From Carboxylicivirga sp. M1479 (GTDB taxonomy: Bacteria; Bacteroidota; Bacteroidia; Bacteroidales; Marinilabiliaceae): a DNA stretch of 64,000 nt. This document shows positions 35,432-43,696 of the stretch, one piece after another. The stretch spans positions 62,001 through 126,000 of the forward strand of contig NZ_VKDE01000004.1 in the NCBI RefSeq assembly GCF_007097485.1, in the 5' to 3' direction. Below the pieces are notes generated by a model. It was given only the letters and a program-made list of their open reading frames with translations, searched no databases and was not told the DNA's origin. Positions within the stretch are counted from its first letter, which is position 1, and each line of letters starts with the position of its first letter. The position numbers and the translations under genes were made by a program.

Positions 35432-36949
35432 ATGAGACAATATTTCTATCCCATATTGCTGCTAGCAGTTGCCATATTGAGTAGTTGCAAACCTAATTGT
35501 TCGAAAGAAGATACTAGTGAAACCAATCTTCAATTAGAAACACTTAAAGATGTCAAGCAAAAGCGGAATGTCATTTTTATCCTAACCGACGACCATCGTT
35601 ATGATTATATGGGATTTACCGGTAAAGTACCTTGGTTAGAAACGCCAGAAATGGATAAATTGGCCAGTGAAGGGGCTTATATGAAAAATGCCTTCGTCAC
35701 TACTTCTTTATGTTCTCCTAGTAGAGCAAGTATCCTTACCGGTCAATACTCACATGTACACACATTGGTTGATAACCATGCACCCGATCCTGGAAATCTT
35801 ATTTATTTTCCACAATATCTGCAGAAAGCCGGTTACCAGACAGGTTTCTTTGGGAAATGGCACATGGGTGATGAGCATGATGATCCACGTCCGGGATTTG
35901 ACCATTGGGAAAGCTTTAAGGGACAAGGCGATTACTATGCGCCTAATTTAAATATTAATGGTGAACGAGTTCAGTACGATGAGGATACCTATGTCACTGA
36001 CTTATTGACCGAACACGCCTTAGAGTGGTTGGATGAGCGTGATCAAGAAAAACCATTTTTCATGTATTTGTCGCATAAGGCGGTGCATGCCTTATTTAAG
36101 CCAGCCAAACGACACGATGGAGTTTATGATGGAAAAACGATTGAAAAGCCTTCAACCTATACACAGACCATTGGTGAAGAGTATAAAGACCTGAAATGGC
36201 CTGAGTGGGTGAAACAGCAACGTCATAGCTGGCACGGAGTTGATTATATGTACCATGGTACGAATGGCACTTTCGATGGCAATCTTCAGAAATATTGTGA
36301 GACACTGTTGGGTGTTGACGAAAGTATTGGTTCGGTGATGGGTTGGTTAAGAGAAAATGGATTAGACGAATCAACCTTAGTGATTTATATGGGTGATAAT
36401 GGCTTTAGTTGGGGTGAACATGGCTTGATCGATAAACGTCACTTCTACGAGGAATCAGTTAAAGTGCCAATGTTGGTGCGTTGTCCTGAAATTTTTAAAG
36501 GGGGAGAAAACATAGAGCGTATGGTGCAAAATGTGGACGTGGCACCAACGATTCTTGAAGTAGCCGGATTAAAGAAACCGGATTATATGCCTGGAAAGTC
36601 ATTTGTTCAGTTGCTTCAGGGGGATGAAACCGATTGGAGAACACGTGTTTATTATGAGTATTTCTGGGAGTATGATTTCCCAATGACACCAACCGTATTT
36701 GGTGTTCGTACCGACCAGTATAAGTACATGCGTTACCAGGGCATCTGGGATCAGAACGAATTATATGATATTATTAACGATCCTGAGGAGAAATACAATC
36801 TGATGGGTAATCCGGAGTATGCTGAGGTAGCTAAACAGTTGGCCTCTGATTTATATGGTTGGTTGGAAGAAACCCAGGGAATGAATATTCCATTAAAACG
36901 TACCGTGAAGAACCCTTATGGCGATTACCGTCATTCAGATCAGTATTAA
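35432..36949 (+). CDS. S1-type sulfatase, N-acetylglucosamine-6-sulfatase-like lipoprotein
   Basis: 505 aa. Signal with lipobox LSSC, then a polar spacer (about 20-45) before RNVIFILTDDHRYDYMGF. Maturation motif CSPSR with Cys94, followed by ASILTGQY. FFGKWHMGDEHDDPRPGFDHW and YMGDNGFSWGEHGLIDKRHFYEES resemble S1 enzymes that include N-acetylglucosamine-6-sulfatases and mucin or heparan desulfating enzymes (often called S1_11). By analogy a 6-O-sulfate on a hexose is a reasonable guess for the target, but this is inference. It is 27 nt after the previous sulfatase. A strong hairpin follows at 37002. Confidence 0.88.
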   Translation: MRQYFYPILLLAVAILSSCKPNCSKEDTSETNLQLETLKDVKQKRNVIFILTDDHRYDYMGFTGKVPWLETPEMDKLASEGAYMKNAFVTTSLCSPSRASILTGQYSHVHTLVDNHAPDPGNLIYFPQYLQKAGYQTGFFGKWHMGDEHDDPRPGFDHWESFKGQGDYYAPNLNINGERVQYDEDTYVTDLLTEHALEWLDERDQEKPFFMYLSHKAVHALFKPAKRHDGVYDGKTIEKPSTYTQTIGEEYKDLKWPEWVKQQRHSWHGVDYMYHGTNGTFDGNLQKYCETLLGVDESIGSVMGWLRENGLDESTLVIYMGDNGFSWGEHGLIDKRHFYEESVKVPMLVRCPEIFKGGENIERMVQNVDVAPTILEVAGLKKPDYMPGKSFVQLLQGDETDWRTRVYYEYFWEYDFPMTPTVFGVRTDQYKYMRYQGIWDQNELYDIINDPEEKYNLMGNPEYAEVAKQLASDLYGWLEETQGMNIPLKRTVKNPYGDYRHSDQY

Positions 36950-37001
36950 TGAAAATCATGCTGCATTGATACAATGCAATTTTAAGATAATAATGTTGGA
37001 A

Positions 37002-37033
37002 GTGGGGGTGGAGGTTGCTTCATCCCCATTTTT
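37002..37033 (+). terminator. Rho-independent terminator between two sulfatase genes
   Basis: A 12-bp stem with a few G-T pairs: GTGGGGGTGGAG (37002-37013) with CTTCATCCCCAT (37018-37029), 4-nt loop GTTG, followed by a T-tract. It lies 52 nt after the preceding stop and 17 nt before the chosen start of the next sulfatase, so the six-sulfatase run may not be one transcript. Confidence 0.75.
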
Positions 37034-37049
37034 GTAAATGAAAGACTCT

Positions 37050-38501
37050 ATGAACAAGCCCATTTTATTTTTTCTGGTAAGCTGCCTCTTATTAATAACA
37101 GAAATAACAGCGAACACTCCTGAGTCTCAAGAAAAACAACCAAATATATTATTTTTTCTGGTGGATGATATGGGTTGGATGGATGTGGCCTATAATGGTT
37201 CATCAGTCTACGAAACACCGAATATTGACAAATTGGCGACTGAGAGTATCGAATTTACCAATGCCTATGTTACTCATCCTCGTTGCGTGCCTTCGCGTTA
37301 CTCCATATTAACAGGCAAGTACCCCGCTCGTATTAAAAGGCCAGGGCCGGGTAAAATGAAGCTGGAGGAATTCACCATTGCTGAAGCGCTAAAAGAGACG
37401 GGATATGCTACTTTCTTTACCGGTAAATGGCATTTAAGTATGGGAGGAGCCAGCATGCCCGATAACCAAGGGTTTGATGTAAACATAGGAGGGGGTAAAG
37501 CAGGTGCTCCTATTTCCTATTTTTATCCTTATAATGAACCGCCGCATCACCAGTTTAAAGTACCTATTTTAGGTCTCGAAGAGGGAGAAGAAGGCGAGTA
37601 TTTGAGTGATCGTTTAACCCGCGAAACCATAAACTGTATTGAAAAGCACGTAGATGCTATGCCAGATGTGCCTTTTTTTGCCATGCTGTCTCATTATGCT
37701 GTGCATGAGCCAATCGAAGCAAAGGAGGAAGATGTGAACTACTATCAGCGCAAGATTGAGAAACATACATTTGAACATCCTGAATACCTAAAGGAAAGCC
37801 ATGGCTTAAGCAAAATGCGTCAGGATAATGCGACATATGCCGGCATGGTCAAGAGTGTTGATGAGAGTCTTCAGCAAGTCATGCTTGCATTGGAGGAAAT
37901 GAATATTGCTGATAATACCATTATCGTTTTCTTTTCGGATAATGGAGGCTTGTCCAATACAGGCACTGAAGAGCGATTGTTGGCCACATCGAATTATCCC
38001 TTACGAGCAGGTAAGGGGCATTTATATGAAGGAGGAGTACGTGTGCCATTGTTGATAAAATGGCCCCAAAAACAGAAACGGGGAACAAGCAGTGATGCGG
38101 TAATTACCGGTGCTGATTTATACCCGACTTTGTTGGAAATGGTTGGCGTCGACCTTCTGCCTCAGCAACATTTGGATGGAGTTAGCTTTAAATGCTTATT
38201 TGATAACCAATCTAACCCGGCACCTGATCGTTCAATTTTTTGGCATAATGCCATGGCACGACCAGTACGTACTGGCGATTACTACAGCTCTGCCGTGCGT
38301 AAGGGTCCTTACAAACTTATCGACTTTTATAAAAAAGGGTACATGGAATTGTATAACCTGGAAAACGATCCCAAGGAAGAAAATAACCTGATTGAGACGC
38401 ACGCATATATTGCCGATTCATTAAAAAAAGAAATTATTGACTGGCGGGTGTCCGTAGATGCTTATTTCAAGCCAGATAATAAAAAGAGCAAATGGGATTA
38501 G
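37050..38501 (+). CDS. S1-type sulfatase (arylsulfatase A-like)
   Basis: About 483 aa from ATG 37050 (an ATG 12 nt upstream, at 37038, is right after the terminator T-tract and adds four residues). The signal peptide covers about 1-21. PNILFFLVDDMGWMDVAYNG, CVPSR with Cys79, YSILTGKYPARIKRPGPG, FTGKWHLSMGG, HYAVHEPIEAKEED and FFSDNGGLSNTG give the full sulfatase set. These blocks match the sulfatase at 18222 almost position by position, so the two are duplicates or same-subfamily paralogues. The 18222 protein is a lipoprotein while this one appears soluble, so they may act in different places. Confidence 0.9.
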   Translation: MNKPILFFLVSCLLLITEITANTPESQEKQPNILFFLVDDMGWMDVAYNGSSVYETPNIDKLATESIEFTNAYVTHPRCVPSRYSILTGKYPARIKRPGPGKMKLEEFTIAEALKETGYATFFTGKWHLSMGGASMPDNQGFDVNIGGGKAGAPISYFYPYNEPPHHQFKVPILGLEEGEEGEYLSDRLTRETINCIEKHVDAMPDVPFFAMLSHYAVHEPIEAKEEDVNYYQRKIEKHTFEHPEYLKESHGLSKMRQDNATYAGMVKSVDESLQQVMLALEEMNIADNTIIVFFSDNGGLSNTGTEERLLATSNYPLRAGKGHLYEGGVRVPLLIKWPQKQKRGTSSDAVITGADLYPTLLEMVGVDLLPQQHLDGVSFKCLFDNQSNPAPDRSIFWHNAMARPVRTGDYYSSAVRKGPYKLIDFYKKGYMELYNLENDPKEENNLIETHAYIADSLKKEIIDWRVSVDAYFKPDNKKSKWD

Positions 38502-38589
38502 CTGTGAAATGAATGTTTATAGGCTGCTTCAGAGTAGATATTTATAATCCATTGAGCAAAGGAATTGGGCATTGAAAAAATGTAAAAGT

Positions 38590-40047
38590 ATGAGAATGAA
38601 AAATATTAAAGTAGTATTGCTTTTGCTTGTTTTTGGCATTAGTATGCCATCACAAGCAGGTGTATTATCGAAGAAACGAAACGTCCTATTTATTGCGGTA
38701 GATGATTTAAAACCCATCGGTGGATTGTATGGGGATAATACAATTTATACTCCCCATCTTGATAAACTGGCTCAAACAGGATTTGTTTTCGATAATAACC
38801 ATTGTCAGCAAGCTGTTTGTGCGCCAACGCGTGCTAGTATTTTAACTGGTAAACGCCCGGATTATACCCAGATTTGGGACTTAAAAACATTTATTCGCGA
38901 TAAGCAACCAGACATTGTGACTTTACCACAGTATTTTCATTCCAAAGGCTATCAGACAGCTGCTATTGGAAAAGTGTTTGATAAACGATCGGTGGATGAG
39001 AAGCATGATTCCTTATCATGGTCAATACCCTATTTGGAAGCGGAAGGCTCAAGTGTAGTTGGAGGGGGATACATGAAAGAAACAAGAAGGGTATCAACTG
39101 AGTGTGCTGATGTGGCTGATTCCACAACTATGGACGGTCGAATGGCACTGGATGGAATTGAGTTAATGCGACAACTGGCTTCTGATGATGAACCTTTTTT
39201 TCTGGCTGTGGGCTTTCATAAACCTCATTTGCCTTTTGCTGCACCTAAAAAATATTGGGACTTATATGACCGCAGCAAAATAAAAACAGCTTCATTTATA
39301 GAAAAAGCAGAAGGTTCACCGGACTATGCTTATCAACCAGGCTGGGAAGTACGCAGCCAGTATGAAGATGTGCCAAAGGACTTTGATGTGCCAATTTCCA
39401 TTGAAAAGCAAAAGGAATTAATTCATGGATACTATGCCTGTGTGTCTTTTATCGATCAGCAGATTGGTTTGGTCATTGACGAATTGGATAAACTGGGTTT
39501 ACGTGAGAATACCCTTATTGTCTTGTGGGGTGATCACGGCTGGCACCTGGGCGATCACAATATGTGGTGCAAACATACCAACTTTGAACAAGCGACACGC
39601 TCACCACTCGTTATAGCTTTAGATGATAAATACATTGGAAGAACAAATGCACCAACTGAATTTGTGGATGTGTTTCCGACCATTTGTGATTTAACACGCG
39701 TGAAAGCACCGGAATATATTGATGGATTAAGTTTAGGACCAATCATGAAGGGGAAAAGGTCTGAAGTAAAACCTGTAGCTGTTAGTCAATTTACCAGATG
39801 GCCGGATAGAATGGGTTATACCTTCAGGGATTTCCGTTATCGCTATACTGTTTGGATGTCTAAGGATTTTCGCTCAGGACAAGCATATGATGCGTCGCTG
39901 GTTGATGATGAAGAGCTTTATGACTATCAGGAGGATCCTTTGGAAACGAAAAACCTGATTGAAAAAGCAGAATATAGTGAAGTGAGAAGGATGATGGTGG
40001 AGAAGTCAAAAGTATTTTTTAAAAAAGCTGTAGAGAAAAATAAATAG
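38590..40047 (+). CDS. S1-type sulfatase, iduronate-2-sulfatase-like, CAPTR motif
   Basis: Start at ATG 38590 (MRMKNIKVVLLLLVFG..., signal peptide); an upstream in-frame TTG at 38572 adds only six residues. RNVLFIAVDDLKPIGGLYG, CAPTR (Cys77) and ASILTGKRPDYTQIWDLKT are followed by LWGDHGWHLGDHNMWCKHTN, the same block as in the 33410 protein. Threonine replaces serine in the maturation motif, which is allowed (C-x-P-x-R). 485 aa. Its stop codon is immediately followed by the ATG of the GH9-like gene, so translation of the two is probably coupled. Target sulfate unknown. Confidence 0.9.
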   Translation: MRMKNIKVVLLLLVFGISMPSQAGVLSKKRNVLFIAVDDLKPIGGLYGDNTIYTPHLDKLAQTGFVFDNNHCQQAVCAPTRASILTGKRPDYTQIWDLKTFIRDKQPDIVTLPQYFHSKGYQTAAIGKVFDKRSVDEKHDSLSWSIPYLEAEGSSVVGGGYMKETRRVSTECADVADSTTMDGRMALDGIELMRQLASDDEPFFLAVGFHKPHLPFAAPKKYWDLYDRSKIKTASFIEKAEGSPDYAYQPGWEVRSQYEDVPKDFDVPISIEKQKELIHGYYACVSFIDQQIGLVIDELDKLGLRENTLIVLWGDHGWHLGDHNMWCKHTNFEQATRSPLVIALDDKYIGRTNAPTEFVDVFPTICDLTRVKAPEYIDGLSLGPIMKGKRSEVKPVAVSQFTRWPDRMGYTFRDFRYRYTVWMSKDFRSGQAYDASLVDDEELYDYQEDPLETKNLIEKAEYSEVRRMMVEKSKVFFKKAVEKNK

Positions 40048-42903
40048 ATGAATAAAAAGATATACATTTTTGTACTAGGATTAGTTTGTTCCATTTCAAT
40101 GTTGGGGCAATTTCAATCCACGCAGCCTTATTCGATTGAAACCCGAAGCACCGGAAGGTATTTGAATGCCAATGCTTCTGCAAATTCTAAATTTGTTTAC
40201 AGCAGAGCTAAAAGTGAGTGGCAAATTATCAATAATGGAGATAATACATTCCGAATTTTAAATACTGCAAGCAATGAAGTTTTAGCAGTTAAAAATGCGT
40301 CACTTCTTGTAGATGAGAAGGTTTTAACAGAATCTTGGAGTTCGCAGGATCATCAAAAATGGTTGTTGAATACATCAGAAGGGTTTTTCACCATTGTCAA
40401 TGTGAAGTCGCAATTAGCTTTAACGGCAATTGATGAAATACCAACGGTGATTGACCCTAATCCTGATGTTGCTTATTATAATTTTTACAGTTCAGTAGGA
40501 GCGGGAGTGCAGCAAAGTTATGTAGCTAAGGAAGCACAGCAATTCCATATTGCCCCCATCAAAGATAGTTATCAGGAGGCATTAGTAGTACCTCAGTTAG
40601 GTTGGAAGCCACATCACAAAAAAGAAGCTTTGCTTATATCCAATACAGAACTGGGTGTGCCCACTTTTAATGTTGTTGATGCACTTTCTCAAACATCGGT
40701 ACTGACCGGTACCATGACCAAATGGACGGCTACCTCTACCTGGGGGCAATACTACTATGTGGCCGATTTAAGTACATTAAGCACCGAAGGTCATTATCAA
40801 ATTCAGGCCAATGGTTTGGTCACCAATATGCTTATAGGGAATGATATTTATTCCGAGATTAAGTATAATAAAGGCGGAATGCTGAGTTATAGCGATTTTT
40901 TTAATGGATTTTGGAAATACAATCGCTTTTACCCGGAAATACAAACCATCAAGAAAGCAACTGTTTCTGATAACAATGGCACTGAGGAATTTACGGTGAC
41001 AGGCACGTATGATGTACCTCCATATGGATGGTTTGATGCCCATTCACGGGATTCAAAGATGGGTCGAACCGCCAAGGCCATTGCCGATATGTGCCTGGGG
41101 CATTTCCATACAACTAATTTGGATGATAAACTGGCACTTGAGGATGAGATTAAATATGGTTTAGAGCATATTTTTCGCACAAAAAATAATGATGGTAGTT
41201 GGCCTGCCGGAAGGATTCGAGAAACGACGCCTCCTCGCATTCATTATTATTGGGTTACCAATGTGGATGCCTATAACTCAGCCCGTATTGCTAAGGCTTT
41301 GGCGCTGGCCTATCAGATCTTTAAAGATTCTGAACCCGACATAGCGGCAGAGGCTTTGTCAACAGCTGAGCTAGCCTGGGGTTTTGTCATTAACAATGAA
41401 CTTTTGGTAGACGAAAATATCGGTAAAAGCTTTAAAGGACAATCCGTTGATTTATTGGGAGCAGCCGTTGAGATGGCTTATGCAACCGGAGAAACGAAGT
41501 ACTTTAATAAGGCCGATGAGATGTTTAATGCGGCTAAATTTAAGAATGGTATTTTTACAAAAGAAGACGGCACAAAATGGCCTTCAGAAACAGGGAATAC
41601 CTATGCAGAGCTGGATAATGGCTCTATCCCTTCATTATGCCGCTATTACAACATTGCGCGCACCCAAGGTATGCGTGAGCGTGTGACCTGGGTGATGGAA
41701 ACCTTTTTGGATTTCTGGTCTGCCAAACCTATGAGTCCGTTTGGTTTCCCGCAACACCCAATTGACAGAACAACTGATTTTGGCAATACCATTCAAGTGG
41801 CACGTTTGGCCTATAACATGCTTGGCTATGCCGATTATTTGAATAATGAAGATGCTTATGAAATGGCACTTGCAGCTTTTTATCATTTAACGGGTTATAA
41901 TCCTTATGCGACTTCATACATTGTTGGTTTAGGCGATGAAGAAATCACCCCATCGGTTAACTTCTTTAAGCGCTCATATGAAGATGGAATCGGAGCCATA
42001 CTTCCTGGATTTACCAATGACGGAACAAGTTTTATTCAGAGCTTCGAAAAGTACCAGACGGGTGAAAGTGTTGTACCCATTTCAAGTACTTTGTTTTACA
42101 TCTTGAGCAGCTTAAATAGTCGTTCAGATATTTCCGCAGAGCCTGAGGCTCCTGTTCTAGGTGATTTAAAAATTAATGAAGTGAACAGCCATGCCACACC
42201 CAATGCCTCTTTTGTAGAGATTTACAATACAAGCAATAAAACCATCAGTCTTGAAAATATTTATTTGGAGCATTATAATACAAGTGCTAGTTATCCTGGT
42301 TATAATGGACGCAAGCTAATGAGCGGAACGATCGAGCCATATGGTTATGTAATTGTCACCCGTGATTTGACTGACTTTGAAGATGCACATGGCATATCAG
42401 CCGATTTTAGCCATGGAGGTATACATCTTAATGCTAATACTATCGGTTTGGTCTTACGACATGGTAGTTTAGGTACACTCGATCAATTTAGTGATGTGAC
42501 TACGTCGACTACTGCTTTTGGGGATGATCACCTTTATGTTCGTAATGGCTATAATAATGATGGGACCGATTTGTCGCTTCATTGGATAGACAAAGGTACG
42601 CAACAAAGCGGAACACCTAAGGCTTATAATGGAGATATTCCTACATTCATAAAACAAGATGAATCGTTGCAGAAGATACGTGTGTATCCCAATCCATTTT
42701 TGAGTTCTTTTCGTATTGATATAGGGAGGGATAATGTAAGAGCAGATGTAAATATCCGCACCATTGGTGGAAAATTGTTAAGTCAATTCAGAAGCGTAAA
42801 TGACCGTGCAATAGAATTTGGCAAGGATTTAAATCAAGGTGTATATTTGGTAGAGGTGATAAAAGGGAACGAGAGAAAGGTTTTAAAGCTGATCAAACGC
42901 TGA
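40048..42903 (+). CDS. GH9-like multidomain enzyme with ricin-type lectin, lamin-tail domain and T9SS tail
   Basis: 951-aa secreted protein. Order: signal peptide (1-21); a ricin/beta-trefoil-like domain (about 25-170, YSIETRSTGRYL, QKWLL); a CelD_N-like Ig domain (about 180-275); a GH9-type (alpha/alpha)6 barrel (about 290-700); a lamin-tail domain (about 705-860, LGDLKINEVNSHATPNASF); and a T9SS sorting domain (IRVYPNPFLSS). The base motif of GH9, normally DAGD, is here DAHSRD (Asp330, Asp335). The late block TGYNPYATSYIVG matches the GxNPxxxSFVTG site. The C-terminal acid block reads TGESVVPISS (Glu673) instead of TNEVAINWNAP. It is therefore a divergent GH9 relative whose activity is not certain. 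The start codon directly follows the sulfatase stop. Confidence 0.75.
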   Translation: MNKKIYIFVLGLVCSISMLGQFQSTQPYSIETRSTGRYLNANASANSKFVYSRAKSEWQIINNGDNTFRILNTASNEVLAVKNASLLVDEKVLTESWSSQDHQKWLLNTSEGFFTIVNVKSQLALTAIDEIPTVIDPNPDVAYYNFYSSVGAGVQQSYVAKEAQQFHIAPIKDSYQEALVVPQLGWKPHHKKEALLISNTELGVPTFNVVDALSQTSVLTGTMTKWTATSTWGQYYYVADLSTLSTEGHYQIQANGLVTNMLIGNDIYSEIKYNKGGMLSYSDFFNGFWKYNRFYPEIQTIKKATVSDNNGTEEFTVTGTYDVPPYGWFDAHSRDSKMGRTAKAIADMCLGHFHTTNLDDKLALEDEIKYGLEHIFRTKNNDGSWPAGRIRETTPPRIHYYWVTNVDAYNSARIAKALALAYQIFKDSEPDIAAEALSTAELAWGFVINNELLVDENIGKSFKGQSVDLLGAAVEMAYATGETKYFNKADEMFNAAKFKNGIFTKEDGTKWPSETGNTYAELDNGSIPSLCRYYNIARTQGMRERVTWVMETFLDFWSAKPMSPFGFPQHPIDRTTDFGNTIQVARLAYNMLGYADYLNNEDAYEMALAAFYHLTGYNPYATSYIVGLGDEEITPSVNFFKRSYEDGIGAILPGFTNDGTSFIQSFEKYQTGESVVPISSTLFYILSSLNSRSDISAEPEAPVLGDLKINEVNSHATPNASFVEIYNTSNKTISLENIYLEHYNTSASYPGYNGRKLMSGTIEPYGYVIVTRDLTDFEDAHGISADFSHGGIHLNANTIGLVLRHGSLGTLDQFSDVTTSTTAFGDDHLYVRNGYNNDGTDLSLHWIDKGTQQSGTPKAYNGDIPTFIKQDESLQKIRVYPNPFLSSFRIDIGRDNVRADVNIRTIGGKLLSQFRSVNDRAIEFGKDLNQGVYLVEVIKGNERKVLKLIKR

Positions 42904-42910
42904 TGATAAG

Positions 42911-42965
42911 TTGATTAGGGATAGTAAAGAATTTTTATGGCTTCATGCTGAAAAAACCTAATCAA
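42911..42965. other. Stem-loop downstream of the GH9-like gene
   Basis: A 9-bp perfect stem TTGATTAGG (42911-42919) / CCTAATCAA (42957-42965) encloses a 37-nt loop. It may be a weak terminator or an RNA-stability element. No T-tract follows. Confidence 0.4.
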
Positions 42966-43015
42966 ACTATTGGTAACTAATATGAAGGATAAAGAAAATT
43001 GAAGAATTTCATTCT

Positions 43016-43654
43016 ATGTATAGAACAATTATATTAGCACTAGGACTATTTATGTATGCACAGCTTGGTGTGGCGCAATTGCAAATCAATAAGCCAAAGA
43101 CCATATACCTGACACTTGATGACGGACCGTCCGGATCTTTAACAGAGCAATTTCTGGATTTGTTTGACCAATATGCTGTGAAGGCTACTTTCTATCATAT
43201 GGGTAAGAAGGCTACACATCAAATATCACTTTGCAAAAAGATTATCAGCAAAGGGCATGAAATCGGGAATCACAGCTGGACGCATAGGAAGCTAACGGAA
43301 TTATCTGAAGCAGAGGTGAGGGAAGAATTAATATCTTTTCAGGATTTGTATATGCAGCAACTCAATTACCAACCTGCCACTTTTAGAGCTCCATTCTTAA
43401 AAACCAATGCCTTTATTGATGGTTTGGTGGATAGTTTGGGCATGACAAACCATAAAATAAATGCTTATGCCAGGGATGCAAAACCTAAGGTTGAGGTAGA
43501 AATAGTCGTTAACCATTTAAGTGATCTGAATGGCGAAAAGGTAGTGATATTATGTCACGAACGTCCTCATACCTTAAATGCATTAAAGAGCTTACTGCCA
43601 ATGTGGAAGGATATGGGCTATGAGTTTAAAGCATTGGGAGATGATAGACAATAG
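43016..43654 (+). CDS. CE4 polysaccharide deacetylase, stand-alone
   Basis: 212-aa metal-dependent deacetylase of the NodB/CE4 fold. The signal peptide covers about 1-21. LTLDDGPSG carries Asp35 (base) and Asp36 (metal), GNHSWTH carries the metal ligands His86 and His90, TFRAPFLKT matches motif 3, and LCHERPHT near the end holds the catalytic His. These motifs resemble the CE4 half of the fusion protein at 7170, including the CHERxHT block. It has no T9SS tail, so it likely works in the periplasm while the fusion works outside. The substrate could be O-acetylated sugar or N-acetylglucosamine. Neighbours favour a plant- or algal-type polysaccharide. Confidence 0.88.
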   Translation: MYRTIILALGLFMYAQLGVAQLQINKPKTIYLTLDDGPSGSLTEQFLDLFDQYAVKATFYHMGKKATHQISLCKKIISKGHEIGNHSWTHRKLTELSEAEVREELISFQDLYMQQLNYQPATFRAPFLKTNAFIDGLVDSLGMTNHKINAYARDAKPKVEVEIVVNHLSDLNGEKVVILCHERPHTLNALKSLLPMWKDMGYEFKALGDDRQ

Positions 43655-43696
43655 AAAGTGAATAGGCAGGTAAGCATAAAAAAGCAGATAACGAAA

